Assembly (NCBI GenBank): GCA_902623185.1
Contig: CACNSW010000011.1
Span: forward strand, 1-49,271
Length of the DNA: 49,271 nucleotides
Source of the DNA: an uncultured SAR116 cluster alpha proteobacterium
Lineage (GTDB): Bacteria; Pseudomonadota; Alphaproteobacteria; Puniceispirillales; Puniceispirillaceae
Direction of reading: 5' to 3'
The position numbers and the translations under genes are program-made. The notes under the pieces were generated by a model. That model saw only the letters and a list, made by a program, of their open reading frames with translations. It was not told the DNA's origin and searched no databases. Of this stretch, positions 7,951-15,616 are shown in pieces; position 1 is the first letter of the stretch, and each line of letters starts with the position of its first letter.

Positions 7951-9489
7951 TCAAGTTGCCTTCACCCAGATGTAATCATCATCCTGATAAACTTCGATGG
8001 TGTTGAGGGGTATGCATTCCTCTAAATTTTCATCGGCGGACTGGCCAACCCAACTGTGCACTTCTCCAGTTTTAAAGCAAAACTCACTTGCGTGGTAAGG
8101 GCAAAGGATTGTGTCTTTTTCCGTTATTTGTCCAACATCCAACGGTAAATCGAGGTGTGGACACAGGTTTTCAATGGCAAAAACATTACCTTGATTGATC
8201 AGGAGAATCTCTTTGTCCTTTATCTGGTATTTTTTCTTTTCGCCCAACTGTAATTCGCTGTTTGGCAATGTCCTAAGCCAGACGTTGTCTCCAATACGTT
8301 TTTCGGTCTCTGGTGCGTCAAATTTCATCGCTGTAGCATTCACCTCACTTACTTCGTGTAAGGTGATCAAATTGCTTGTCCCCCGTAATTTTAGCCTCAA
8401 ATAATTACAAACCGTTACGTCACTTTTAACGAGCTCATAAACCGTTTCAGAAATCAAAAGCCTCGTCCCAGCTTCTTTGTTTATCGCTTCAATTCTACTC
8501 GCAACATTCACGGTGTCACCAATTACGGTTACTTTTTTGTCCTCTCCAAGACCAACCGAACCCGAAATGACCTCGCCATAATGAATGCCAACCCGGATAT
8601 CGAAATCCCTCCCATATGCCATCTTTAGGTAGGATTTGAATTCATCCATCGCGCGGGTCATCTCCACACCAGCACTCACGGCCCGAAGCGCTTGCTGTTT
8701 AGACTCTTTCAATCCAAAAATGGCCATTATTGCATCGCCAATATAATTATTGATCTCTCCACCGTGCTGGATGATAACTTCACGCATTATTGAAATATAA
8801 CGGTTTAAAATGAAAATCACGTCATAGGCTGATAGCGATTCTGAGAAGGGAGTAAAGCCCTTGATGTCACAAAATAGAATTGTCAAGTTCCGCAGAGTGC
8901 CAGCAGCTTCTAACTTTTGCTCCGAAACTTGATTATTTAGCTCAACATCCCTTTTATCCAGGAGCAAGCGCTTATATTTAACGTCACCCCTTAACTTAGT
9001 TTGACAACCCAGCCTGATATTATTGGGTAAGTTAAGCTTTGTTGCTAATTTTTGTTCCAGATCATTTCTGGGGTAACAATTCTCTAAGCCATCAATGATC
9101 TCCACACGGCAAGTGGAACATTTCCCGGACCCGCCACAGGCGCTTAGATGAGATATGTTATTGCGCAATGACGCCGTTAGAATTGACTCTTCCTCGCCAA
9201 TGTCGATTGCAATATCATCTGGTTGAACATCAGCCAAGAATGACTTTTTGACAATCTTGGGTGTGGTCATATTTTGATGACTTCCATCACAAAACGGGCT
9301 GTTCTTAGTTTCTTTACAACCACAAAAATAAACAGTTTCCGTTTTTTCAGCTGTTAATTTTTGCGGAAGAAACTCGGAACCCACATGACTACCATCACAA
9401 AAAGGCTGATTTTCGCTCTCCCCACATGTGCACCAATAATAATCTGAGCCAAATGTCACATCGACAGCAAACGGTCTATTGTTCGTCAT
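7951..9489 (-). CDS. multi-cluster iron-sulfur cyclase: 2x CDGSH, [2Fe-2S] ferredoxin, class III cyclase, Rieske
   Basis: 512 residues, soluble, with five recognisable modules. Two CDGSH motifs come first, with ligands Cys20, Cys22, Cys31, His35 and Cys56, Cys58, Cys67, His71. A plant-type ferredoxin domain follows at about 82-180, with Cys118, Cys124, Cys127 and Cys162. A class III cyclase domain spans about 198-385, with metal Asp208 (CDIKGFT) and Asp252 (YIGDAIM), plus Asn328 and Arg332 (VNVASRIE). A Rieske domain fills about 400-512, with Cys443 and His445 (CPH) and Cys463 and His466 (CPYH). All cluster ligands are intact. The cyclase residues that usually select adenine (Lys/Asp) appear as Asn248 and Lys319 or Val320, so nucleotide specificity is unclear. 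ATG 9489 has AAGGAAG five bases upstream. Ferredoxin-cyclase fusions are known in bacteria; I know of none with CDGSH and Rieske modules added. A redox- or oxygen-responsive second-messenger enzyme is inferred. Confidence 0.92.
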   Translation of the reverse strand: MTNNRPFAVDVTFGSDYYWCTCGESENQPFCDGSHVGSEFLPQKLTAEKTETVYFCGCKETKNSPFCDGSHQNMTTPKIVKKSFLADVQPDDIAIDIGEEESILTASLRNNISHLSACGGSGKCSTCRVEIIDGLENCYPRNDLEQKLATKLNLPNNIRLGCQTKLRGDVKYKRLLLDKRDVELNNQVSEQKLEAAGTLRNLTILFCDIKGFTPFSESLSAYDVIFILNRYISIMREVIIQHGGEINNYIGDAIMAIFGLKESKQQALRAVSAGVEMTRAMDEFKSYLKMAYGRDFDIRVGIHYGEVISGSVGLGEDKKVTVIGDTVNVASRIEAINKEAGTRLLISETVYELVKSDVTVCNYLRLKLRGTSNLITLHEVSEVNATAMKFDAPETEKRIGDNVWLRTLPNSELQLGEKKKYQIKDKEILLINQGNVFAIENLCPHLDLPLDVGQITEKDTILCPYHASEFCFKTGEVHSWVGQSADENLEECIPLNTIEVYQDDDYIWVKAT

Positions 9490-9926
9490 TAAATCTTCCT
9501 TGGACAGTCTTTTTGAGGAGCTAGACGCCTAGTTTATATCGGATCGCCATTGATGTTAATTACTTAGGTTTTAGGCCATGCCACGCATTGCGTTGAACTA
9601 ATTAATTATTACTAACCCAGCATTTAGGGCATTTTGCGTCAAGGCTTTGGATGTTTCCAATCTATAGCTATTTCCCATCCAGCGTTTCCCATATCACCTG
9701 AGAATGTCAGAATGCTGTTTGTTTTTTTGTTTCGTCAAGAACCAACGGAAGGTTTCGCAAGCCTATTTGACAAGCTTCTTCATCACTGACAAGTTTTCAA
9801 CTTCTTCGACCAATTATTTTATCCTCTTTCGAGAGGAAATCTGCACCCATTTTGTGAAACTTATCGGTCTTTGACCAAAAAGAACTTCCGTGGTCATCAG
9901 CAAGTGATTAAGAAAATGCGATAAGT
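9490..9926. other. intergenic region, no gene seen
   Basis: 437 bp between the iron-sulfur cyclase start and a recombinase remnant. It is AT-rich and has stops in all frames. The only structure noted is a short hairpin, TCCTCT-TTCG-AGAGGA, at 9822-9837 with a UUCG loop, followed on the minus strand by TAAAAT. It may be a weak terminator. The cyclase promoter should lie in the left part of this stretch. Confidence 0.4.
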
Positions 9927-10132
9927 GCGACGCTCTATTAATGGAAGAAGCCCGGGGTGCTCGTAAGGATGTGTTATCATCTCCTTCCACCGCAGTCTAC
10001 AGGACCGGCCCCGTGCCATTGAATGCCCACCCGACATCATTGATGCTATCAGTGGTTGGAAGACCTAAGAGATTGGACGTCAATATGGCCATGGACACAG
10101 CCTTAATGTCATGCATAGGTAGGCCAAGTTAA
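9927..10132 (+). pseudogene. tyrosine recombinase remnant, C-terminal fragment
   Basis: A heavily decayed piece of the same recombinase family. It reads ATLY-stop-WKKPGV (compare AALNKWLKPRV), then in shifted frames a box II region encoding AIECPPDIIDAISGW, and ends near IGRQYGHGHSLNVMH. The matching DNA, GCCATTGAATGCCC, is shared with the remnant at 181-240. At least one frameshift and in-frame stops are present, so it is dead. Its end abuts the convergent RhtB/LysE gene. Confidence 0.75.
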
Positions 10133-10722
10133 TAGAATAAGAGAGACCAAATAGACAATATCACCACTATAACCAGGCAAACTGCCATTACCGAGTTGAT
10201 GAGTTTTTGTGTTTGAATCTGAAGATTTAATTCGTTGACCTTAACCCCAGCATATAACCAAAAAAAGTGTATCAAGATCCAAATCAAATTTGAAAGGACG
10301 ACCTTTATGCCTGTCTCAATCGCAAAACTCTTCGGATAAATCACAAAACCACTGAACAGAGTGGTGTGCACCGCATAAGCTTTTGGATTGATCAATTGTA
10401 AGGTAATTCCACTGACTACTCCTGGAGCGGTCATATGAATAAAGGCGACCTTGGATCCTGCAAACGCGACCTTACACGCCAGAAACAGCAAATAGGTGGC
10501 AGAGATAAACAAGAGAACATTTCGCACAACAGGGTCTGCAAGCAACAGAGCGGCAAGTCCTGAAATGACGGCGAACGAAACTAGATTGTTTCCAATCCAC
10601 AATCCGGCCAAATATTGGATGCCTTTATTCCAGCCATATACTGTACCAACACCGGCCAACGACAATACCCCTGGCCCTGGCGTAATAAGCAAAAGGAATA
10701 CAGCAAAGGCAAACGCGAACAT
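10129..10722 (-). CDS. RhtB/LysE-family amino-acid exporter
   Basis: About 197 residues with five to six hydrophobic segments and the family N-terminal motif FLLLITPGPGVLSLAG, followed by GWNKGIQYLAGLWIGN. The central segment SGITLQLINPKAYAVHTTLFSG carries the conserved N-P-K-A motif. The family exports amino acids or related small molecules across the inner membrane; the substrate cannot be read from sequence. ATG 10722 puts the first helix at the N-terminus as in relatives. An ATG at 10755 would add 11 residues without a Shine-Dalgarno sequence. The 5' end points to a recombinase start box (10761) and repeat copy B, and the 3' end meets a recombinase remnant, so recombinase scars flank the gene. 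Confidence 0.88.
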   Translation of the reverse strand: MFAFAFAVFLLLITPGPGVLSLAGVGTVYGWNKGIQYLAGLWIGNNLVSFAVISGLAALLLADPVVRNVLLFISATYLLFLACKVAFAGSKVAFIHMTAPGVVSGITLQLINPKAYAVHTTLFSGFVIYPKSFAIETGIKVVLSNLIWILIHFFWLYAGVKVNELNLQIQTQKLINSVMAVCLVIVVILSIWSLLFY

Positions 10723-10760
10723 AAGTCGAAATACTCCGGTAGACGCTGGAAGCATGGTGT

Positions 10761-10774
10761 TTGGAAACAGTCAG
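10761..10774 (+). repeat. isolated recombinase start box
   Basis: TTGGAAACAGTCAG equals the first bases of the intact recombinase at 1241 except for the last base. What follows (TTGAACCACGG) is not recombinase sequence. It lies 38 bp before repeat copy B. Confidence 0.45.
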
Positions 10775-10811
10775 TTGAACCACGGTCTAGGGACATCGAG
10801 GCATTGGAGAC

Positions 10812-11047
10812 GGCGCACCCGAGAGGTAAATGGTGCCTTACATATTTACCAGCTAGATGCCTTAATCTAAGCACATCCTAGAATCTCATTCATCATATGT
10901 GTAGTCAAGATGCATCAATGACATACCCATTCAGAAATCTTCTGATGATGGGAAAGACCCACTACAGATATATGGATTTATAAGATCGGTAGACAGGAAC
11001 CATACCCAACCACGTAGATATTATACATGTACTGTTACGTAGATTGG
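10812..11047 (+). repeat. interspersed repeat of about 240 bp, copy B
   Basis: Starts with GGCGCACCCGAGAGGTAAAT, runs through TACCAGCTAGATGCCTTAAT, AGTCAAGATGCATCAATGAC and CATTCAGAAATCTTCTGATG, and ends TATTATACATGTACTGTTAC followed by a GATTGG segment. It is in the same orientation as copy A and inverted relative to copy C (13415-13659). B and C therefore bracket the TPR-sulfotransferase gene as inverted repeats. Confidence 0.88.
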
Positions 11048-11058
11048 TGTGGGAGTTA

Positions 11059-11090
11059 GGTGAGAAGCAGGTATGGTCACTTACAGTGCC
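11059..11090 (+). repeat. short repeat shared with 18072-18104
   Basis: GTGAGAAGCAGGTATGGTCA followed by CTTACAGT recurs with a few changes as GTGAGAAACAAGTATGGTCA followed by CATACAGT at 18072-18104. It directly abuts the stop codon of the TPR-sulfotransferase gene. The role is unknown; it may be the edge of another small mobile unit. Confidence 0.55.
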
Positions 11091-13226
11091 TTATGTAATT
11101 TTTGGATATAGTTTTCTTTCAAAATCAATTTTGCCATTTAAAAATGGTTTGTAATTCGTCCATTGTTTTGAGCTACCTTGATATATCTTTTGCCTGACTT
11201 GCGCTGAAGAGGCCGTATTTACAAGTCTCTCATTATCTTGTGGCGCCATGCATCTATCCTCCCACTTTAAACCTAAATGTTCTAACAAATACCTTGTTTC
11301 AACCTCCTGCGAGCTAGTGATGGACTCATACTGAACACTGTAGATCCTATCTTCGAGTTTTTGTTCCCAAAACTCCATTAAACTATAATATAGATCATAA
11401 TATATTTTAATGTCATTGAGATCCCAGCTGTAGCCCAAATGTTTGCTTACAAAATATTGTTTGTAATTTCCCCAACATACTGCTGATGGATTTCTTTTGA
11501 TATGCAATATTTTCGCTTCGGGAAAAGCCGCACTGAGAAGGCCAATGTAACGAAAATTTTGAGGCATCTTGTCGATGACTCGGGTGCTCTGACCAGAAAT
11601 TCGCTTGGTGCTGTCCAAATATTTTTCCCTAAAACTGATAATTGAGTCTTTGTTCATCTCTGATAAGCCCCGAGCGAGCTTATCTCCGAATTGAGATGCG
11701 AACGGTAATTCCCCAGCTCCAAAAACCTCAGAATGACAAGAAAGTATCTGCTCTATCAATGTAGTTCCAGAGCGTGGCATACCAATTATAAATATTGGTG
11801 ACGTAGCCACACAAAAGTCGTCAATTTTTAAAGCATTTTCTCTTATTGCTTCATAAGCAATCCGCAACTCTTTGAATTGTTCAATATCAGATTGTATATC
11901 GTACCCCGACAATATTTTTCCCAATTCATTGCCTTCTTTATAAAACTTAAACGCCTGTTCAAATTCTTTCAGATCTTCATGAGCTTTTGCTAATGAAAAA
12001 CATATGTGACAACGTTTATTGCTTGCCAAGTTTTGATCTGTGTACAAATCACACATCTGCATGAATTGCTCGTCCTTAGTAACGAATTTTTTGACCAAGG
12101 AGAGGTGCCTATGTGCTTCTGGAAAGTTTGGTTTCAGCTTTAAAGCGAATTTGAAACTTGACTTTGCAGCTTCCAATTTTCCTCTGTCCTGCAATAAAAG
12201 TCCCAGGTTATTATGCGCCTCAGCAAAGTCACCTTTAAGCGAAATTGCGAGTCTGAAACTAGCTTCTGCCTCATCCAATTTGCCCAGATCTTGCAAGACC
12301 ATTCCGAGATTGTTGTGCGCACTTGGATAATTATTTTGCAAGCGGATAGCAAACCTGCAGCTCCGAATTGCATCTTCTAATCTACCAAGCTCTCGATAAA
12401 GGAGGCCTAAATTATTATGAGATTTAGCGCATTTTGGTCTCAATTTAACAGATTTATCAAAAAAACACTTAGCTTTTTCATATTGGCCAAGCTCAAAAAA
12501 TGTTGTTCCTAAATTGTTGCACGCTTCTACGTAGTTTGGCCATAATTTGAGAGCCTCTTCGAAACATGTTTGGGCTTTTTTTAGTAACCCTGAATTTTTG
12601 AGAGCCACACCAAGATTATTTTGTGCTTCTGGATAGTCTGGCTTTAGCCCTAAGGCTTTTTCATACGCTGTTTCTGCGGCTTTATAATCCCCAAGATCGC
12701 TGAGAACATTTCCAAGATTATTGAGTGCTTCAGGAAATTTAGGATCTTTTCCTATAGCTCGATTTAGCACTTCTTTAGCTCCTAACAAATCACCTTTTTC
12801 TTTTAATACTGCCCCCAAATTGTTAAGGGCATCTATAAAATTAGGATTGCTCTTAATTGCCTTCCGGTAGGCGTCCTCTGCTTTATCTAAGTTGCCAATT
12901 TGACGGTACGACGCTCCTCGAACATTCCACAAAAATGTAGATTCTGGGAAATGCAATAAGAGGCCCTCAATCTTTTCAAGAACTTCTTCAGTTTGCCCAT
13001 TATTGTATAAAAAAAGAATGCTTTTTCTGATGTTTGGATTAGGTTCCAGAACAACAGGCTGGGAGTTGCTAAGACTCATCTGTATTTTCTTGATATCACG
13101 TTTAGCTTTTTTATTCGTTGGGTGGGCAGAAAGTATATTTTTTAAAACTTTCTCTGCTGCGGCAAATTCCTTTTTTGAGATGTAATTGTCAGCTTTTGCA
13201 AAAGCAGCATTTAATGAAAGAGCCAC
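11091..13226 (-). CDS. TPR-repeat sulfotransferase family protein
   Basis: 711 residues from GTG 13226. The first 440 or so residues are about ten TPR units of 34 residues, recognisable by repeats such as DALNNLGAVLKEKGDLLGAKE and EAHNNLGLLLQDRGKLEAAK. The C-terminal domain is a sulfotransferase. Its 5'-phosphosulfate loop is PIFIIGMPRSGTTLIEQIL and its 3'-phosphate region is LHIKRNPSAVCWGNYKQYF. Such TPR-sulfotransferases transfer sulfate from PAPS to protein, glycan or small-molecule acceptors; the acceptor here is unknown. The frame is open further upstream, but GTG 13226 has AGGAAAG five bases before it, and the extra 46 residues do not look like a domain. The gene stands alone between two inverted copies of the island repeat. 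Confidence 0.88.
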   Translation of the reverse strand: MALSLNAAFAKADNYISKKEFAAAEKVLKNILSAHPTNKKAKRDIKKIQMSLSNSQPVVLEPNPNIRKSILFLYNNGQTEEVLEKIEGLLLHFPESTFLWNVRGASYRQIGNLDKAEDAYRKAIKSNPNFIDALNNLGAVLKEKGDLLGAKEVLNRAIGKDPKFPEALNNLGNVLSDLGDYKAAETAYEKALGLKPDYPEAQNNLGVALKNSGLLKKAQTCFEEALKLWPNYVEACNNLGTTFFELGQYEKAKCFFDKSVKLRPKCAKSHNNLGLLYRELGRLEDAIRSCRFAIRLQNNYPSAHNNLGMVLQDLGKLDEAEASFRLAISLKGDFAEAHNNLGLLLQDRGKLEAAKSSFKFALKLKPNFPEAHRHLSLVKKFVTKDEQFMQMCDLYTDQNLASNKRCHICFSLAKAHEDLKEFEQAFKFYKEGNELGKILSGYDIQSDIEQFKELRIAYEAIRENALKIDDFCVATSPIFIIGMPRSGTTLIEQILSCHSEVFGAGELPFASQFGDKLARGLSEMNKDSIISFREKYLDSTKRISGQSTRVIDKMPQNFRYIGLLSAAFPEAKILHIKRNPSAVCWGNYKQYFVSKHLGYSWDLNDIKIYYDLYYSLMEFWEQKLEDRIYSVQYESITSSQEVETRYLLEHLGLKWEDRCMAPQDNERLVNTASSAQVRQKIYQGSSKQWTNYKPFLNGKIDFERKLYPKIT

Positions 13227-13414
13227 AATATCTTTCCTAGAGTAATTGCAGTTAAAAACAAATTTAATTAAGGCTCTTTTCTTGCAAACAAAATGCCAAA
13301 TACAACAGCCCACGGGTGTCACCTCCCTTATATATTTCAAAGCCCACAATATACTGCAGGCCACATGTGGTGGCTGGTGGGTTTAGGTCGACATCATGTA
13401 TTGGATATCTATAT

Positions 13415-13659
13415 CCCATAACAATCTGTGTAACAGCACATGTATAATACCTACGTAGGTGGGTATGGTTCCTGCCTACCCATGTTGTAGATACATGTAT
13501 CTGTAGTAGGTCCTTTCCATTACCAGAAGATTTCTGAATGGGTAGCCATTTTATTCATCTTGACTACGCATATGATGAATGAGATTCAAGGAAAGGATGG
13601 GATTAAGGCATCTAGCTAGTACATATGTAAGGCGGCACCATTTACCTCTCGGGTGCGCC
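13415..13659 (-). repeat. interspersed repeat of about 240 bp, copy C (inverted)
   Basis: Read on the minus strand it begins GGCGCACCCGAGAGGTAAAT, has CATTCAGAAATCTTCTGGTA and GAAAGGACCTACTACAGATA, and ends CAGATTGTTATGGG. It is the copy with the best preserved palindromes: GATACATGTATC near 13490 and ACCTACGTAGGT near 13450. It lies upstream of the TPR-sulfotransferase start and 140 bp from a recombinase remnant. Confidence 0.87.
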
Positions 13660-13804
13660 ATCTGCTGTGACATCGTAAGTCCAACACATTGATTTGTAGT
13701 CATTGTGCAATGCTTGCGAGGATTTGTGATGTACAGAGTGATGTAAAAGGACGCATCGCATTATGTTTCCAGGCGAAATGACATTTACTACACTACTATG
13801 TAAG

Positions 13805-14114
13805 GCGAGTGCCACTGGATGTGAGACAGCATTATGCGTCCTATCGCATCTCGGTGAGTCTCAGAACCAAGTCATTAAAAGCTGGATCAAGAAAAGCGCA
13901 TAGCGTGTCTGAAAGGTTGGAAAACTATTGTCTAGGCCTCCGTCTACAGCAGATGGACATGCCTGCCACTTATCTGGTACGGGTTGTCAGTGCCAAAGAC
14001 ACATCTTCATTCATTACGGAGGCGGTCCATCTTTACTTTCAAATCAATGAAAAGGAAGGACCACCTTCAAAAGAAGGGAACCGCGCAATGCTGAATAAGT
14101 TTTATAGGCCATAG
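13805..14114 (+). pseudogene. tyrosine recombinase remnant, N-terminal part
   Basis: From about 13788 the frame reads HYYVRRVPLDVRQHYASYRI and then SVSLRTKSLKAGSRKAHSVS, which parallels YYFCRRVPKALLSHYPKPRI of the intact recombinase. It goes on through SFITEAVHLYFQINEKEG (compare LMSEATSFYLRLKGDGK) and then jumps to NRAMLNKFYRP, which resembles SAALNKWLKPR some 190 residues later in the intact protein. This suggests an internal deletion removing most of the catalytic domain. Immediately upstream the frame is broken by a TGA. No catalytic residue is retained. Confidence 0.65.
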
Positions 14115-14505
14115 CCAACCAACCAATCGCCTCCTTTTCCTCTTCCCAGGTTGTACTTGCATTGGACACAGGCACGCCTGTAACTATCTTGTAAATTCAA
14201 AAACACGGGTCGTTACAGTATCATTTAAATGCGAAGTTAGACATATTGGAGTGCTGGTTGTGTGACTAGTTTTATTGTCTATAGAAGCATTTAGATGAAT
14301 AAAAAGTAATATAGCGTTCAGTACGTTAACGTCACGCCTTGTATAAGGATTACAGAGACACTGAGTAGAATAGAGATAGGAAAAATACTTTTAATAGAAA
14401 AGACTTTTTCAATATTTTTACATTGAATGCAAGCACATCATCACCACTTCACTAAGCTGACAAAAACGAAAAAATGTTCAGCACTAAAAATTCGAGGTGG
14501 TCGAG
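14115..14505. other. intergenic region, no gene seen
   Basis: About 390 bp between the recombinase remnant and phosphatidylcholine synthase. It is AT-rich, with a small palindrome, ACAGGC-AC-GCCTGT, at 14168-14181 and no reading frame of protein-like composition. The promoter of the downstream gene should lie in the right half. Confidence 0.4.
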
Positions 14506-15312
14506 TTGAATATCAAGAAACAAATGCTCATTCATAAAACTGCAATGTTGACCTTAGCCGCAATAGTGGTTCACATGCTTACTTCTTTGGGTATTGTTTG
14601 CAGCCTCCTTGCCATATTGTCAGTATTAGATGGGAATCTTAATTTGAGTTTTTTATGGCTCGGGATTGCTCTGTTCATTGATGCTATCGATGGTTCCCTG
14701 GCAAGAAAAATTGGTGTCTCAAGATTTACGCCAAACATCAACGGACTCATGATGGATAGCATCGTTGACTTTACTAATTATATCCTAATTCCTTGCCTAA
14801 TTCTTAGCACGGTGGGCTTTTTGATATCGAGTTTAGAGGTGTTCTTATCCGCTTTAATACTAGTCATCTCGCTCTTCTCTTACTCACGAATTTCTGTCTC
14901 AGACGTTGATTTTCGGTATGTTGGGTTCCCTGTAGCTTGGAACATTGTTGTTGTTTATTTGTTCATTCTTGAAATGGGCCAATTGGCGAATACTCTGGTC
15001 ATTTTGACTTTCATTATTTTGAGGTTTGTTCCATTGAAATATGTTCATCCTTTCAGAACTAAACGTCTTAGAATGCAAACATTAGCAATGACTGGACTTT
15101 GGTTTGTATCCACAGGTATCCTATGTTTGAACAAAACCCATACGCTGGGTGCACATGCATTTTTATTTGCTAGTAGCGTTCTGGCGGTTACCACGCTGTA
15201 TTTTTGCTGCTTGACTTTGGCGAGCGGCTTCGAAGGGCGTGGTGCCGTGGGTCAACAGTTACCTAAGCCAAAAGCAATAACAAACCAAACAAAACAAGCT
15301 TCATGCTCATAG
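14506..15312 (+). CDS. pcs: phosphatidylcholine synthase (CDP-alcohol phosphatidyltransferase)
   Basis: About 268 residues with eight hydrophobic segments. The CDP-alcohol phosphotransferase signature is complete: DAIDGSLAR, then Gly and the two metal Asp residues in GLMMDSIVDF (pattern DG-x2-AR-x-G-x3-D-x3-D). N-terminal HMLTSLGIVCSLLAI, the central FPVAWNIVVVYLFIL and RFVPLKYVHPFR are characteristic of Pcs. This enzyme condenses choline with CDP-diacylglycerol to give phosphatidylcholine in alphaproteobacterial membranes. The start is not certain. GTG 14497 and TTG 14506 are both possible; TTG 14506 has GAGGTGG at 14494-14500 with good spacing, and ATG 14524 would still keep the whole domain. 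It is monocistronic here. The polar tail after residue 245 is variable in the family. Confidence 0.85.
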   Translation: MNIKKQMLIHKTAMLTLAAIVVHMLTSLGIVCSLLAILSVLDGNLNLSFLWLGIALFIDAIDGSLARKIGVSRFTPNINGLMMDSIVDFTNYILIPCLILSTVGFLISSLEVFLSALILVISLFSYSRISVSDVDFRYVGFPVAWNIVVVYLFILEMGQLANTLVILTFIILRFVPLKYVHPFRTKRLRMQTLAMTGLWFVSTGILCLNKTHTLGAHAFLFASSVLAVTTLYFCCLTLASGFEGRGAVGQQLPKPKAITNQTKQASCS

Positions 15313-15616
15313 CGCACACAACGAGAATTGGTTATTTGATATTTCCCCCTTTATTAATAATTGTAGCCCGTTAAAGGGATAAATGAACAACCTGAAGATA
15401 AATAGGAGTTATGCTGACAGCGGCGATGCTAGAGGCTGCTGCTTAAACTAATCCTCCTATCGACTGTAGTGGTTGGCGTCATAGTGATTGTCTGATGTAA
15501 GATGCCAACATTGCTTTTTTTTATGCAACAGCTGCTGGAAAATCCTATTACGAGTACAATCCTTTCCAGAGGATTTTGGGGTCTAGTAAGGTTGTTTACA
15601 TTCAGGATGTAGTTAA
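15313..15616. other. intergenic region, no gene seen
   Basis: 304 bp, AT-rich, with no protein-like frame and no clear hairpin. It separates two genes in the same direction, so it probably carries a terminator and a promoter that I cannot place. Confidence 0.35.

Noticed and set aside
3065-13659. The repeats as integron attC sites with gene cassettes
   Set aside because: Repeat length (about 240 bp) exceeds the usual attC range, cassettes are not head-to-tail in one orientation, and the recombinase lacks a visible IntI-specific insertion. The arrangement fits dispersed elements better.
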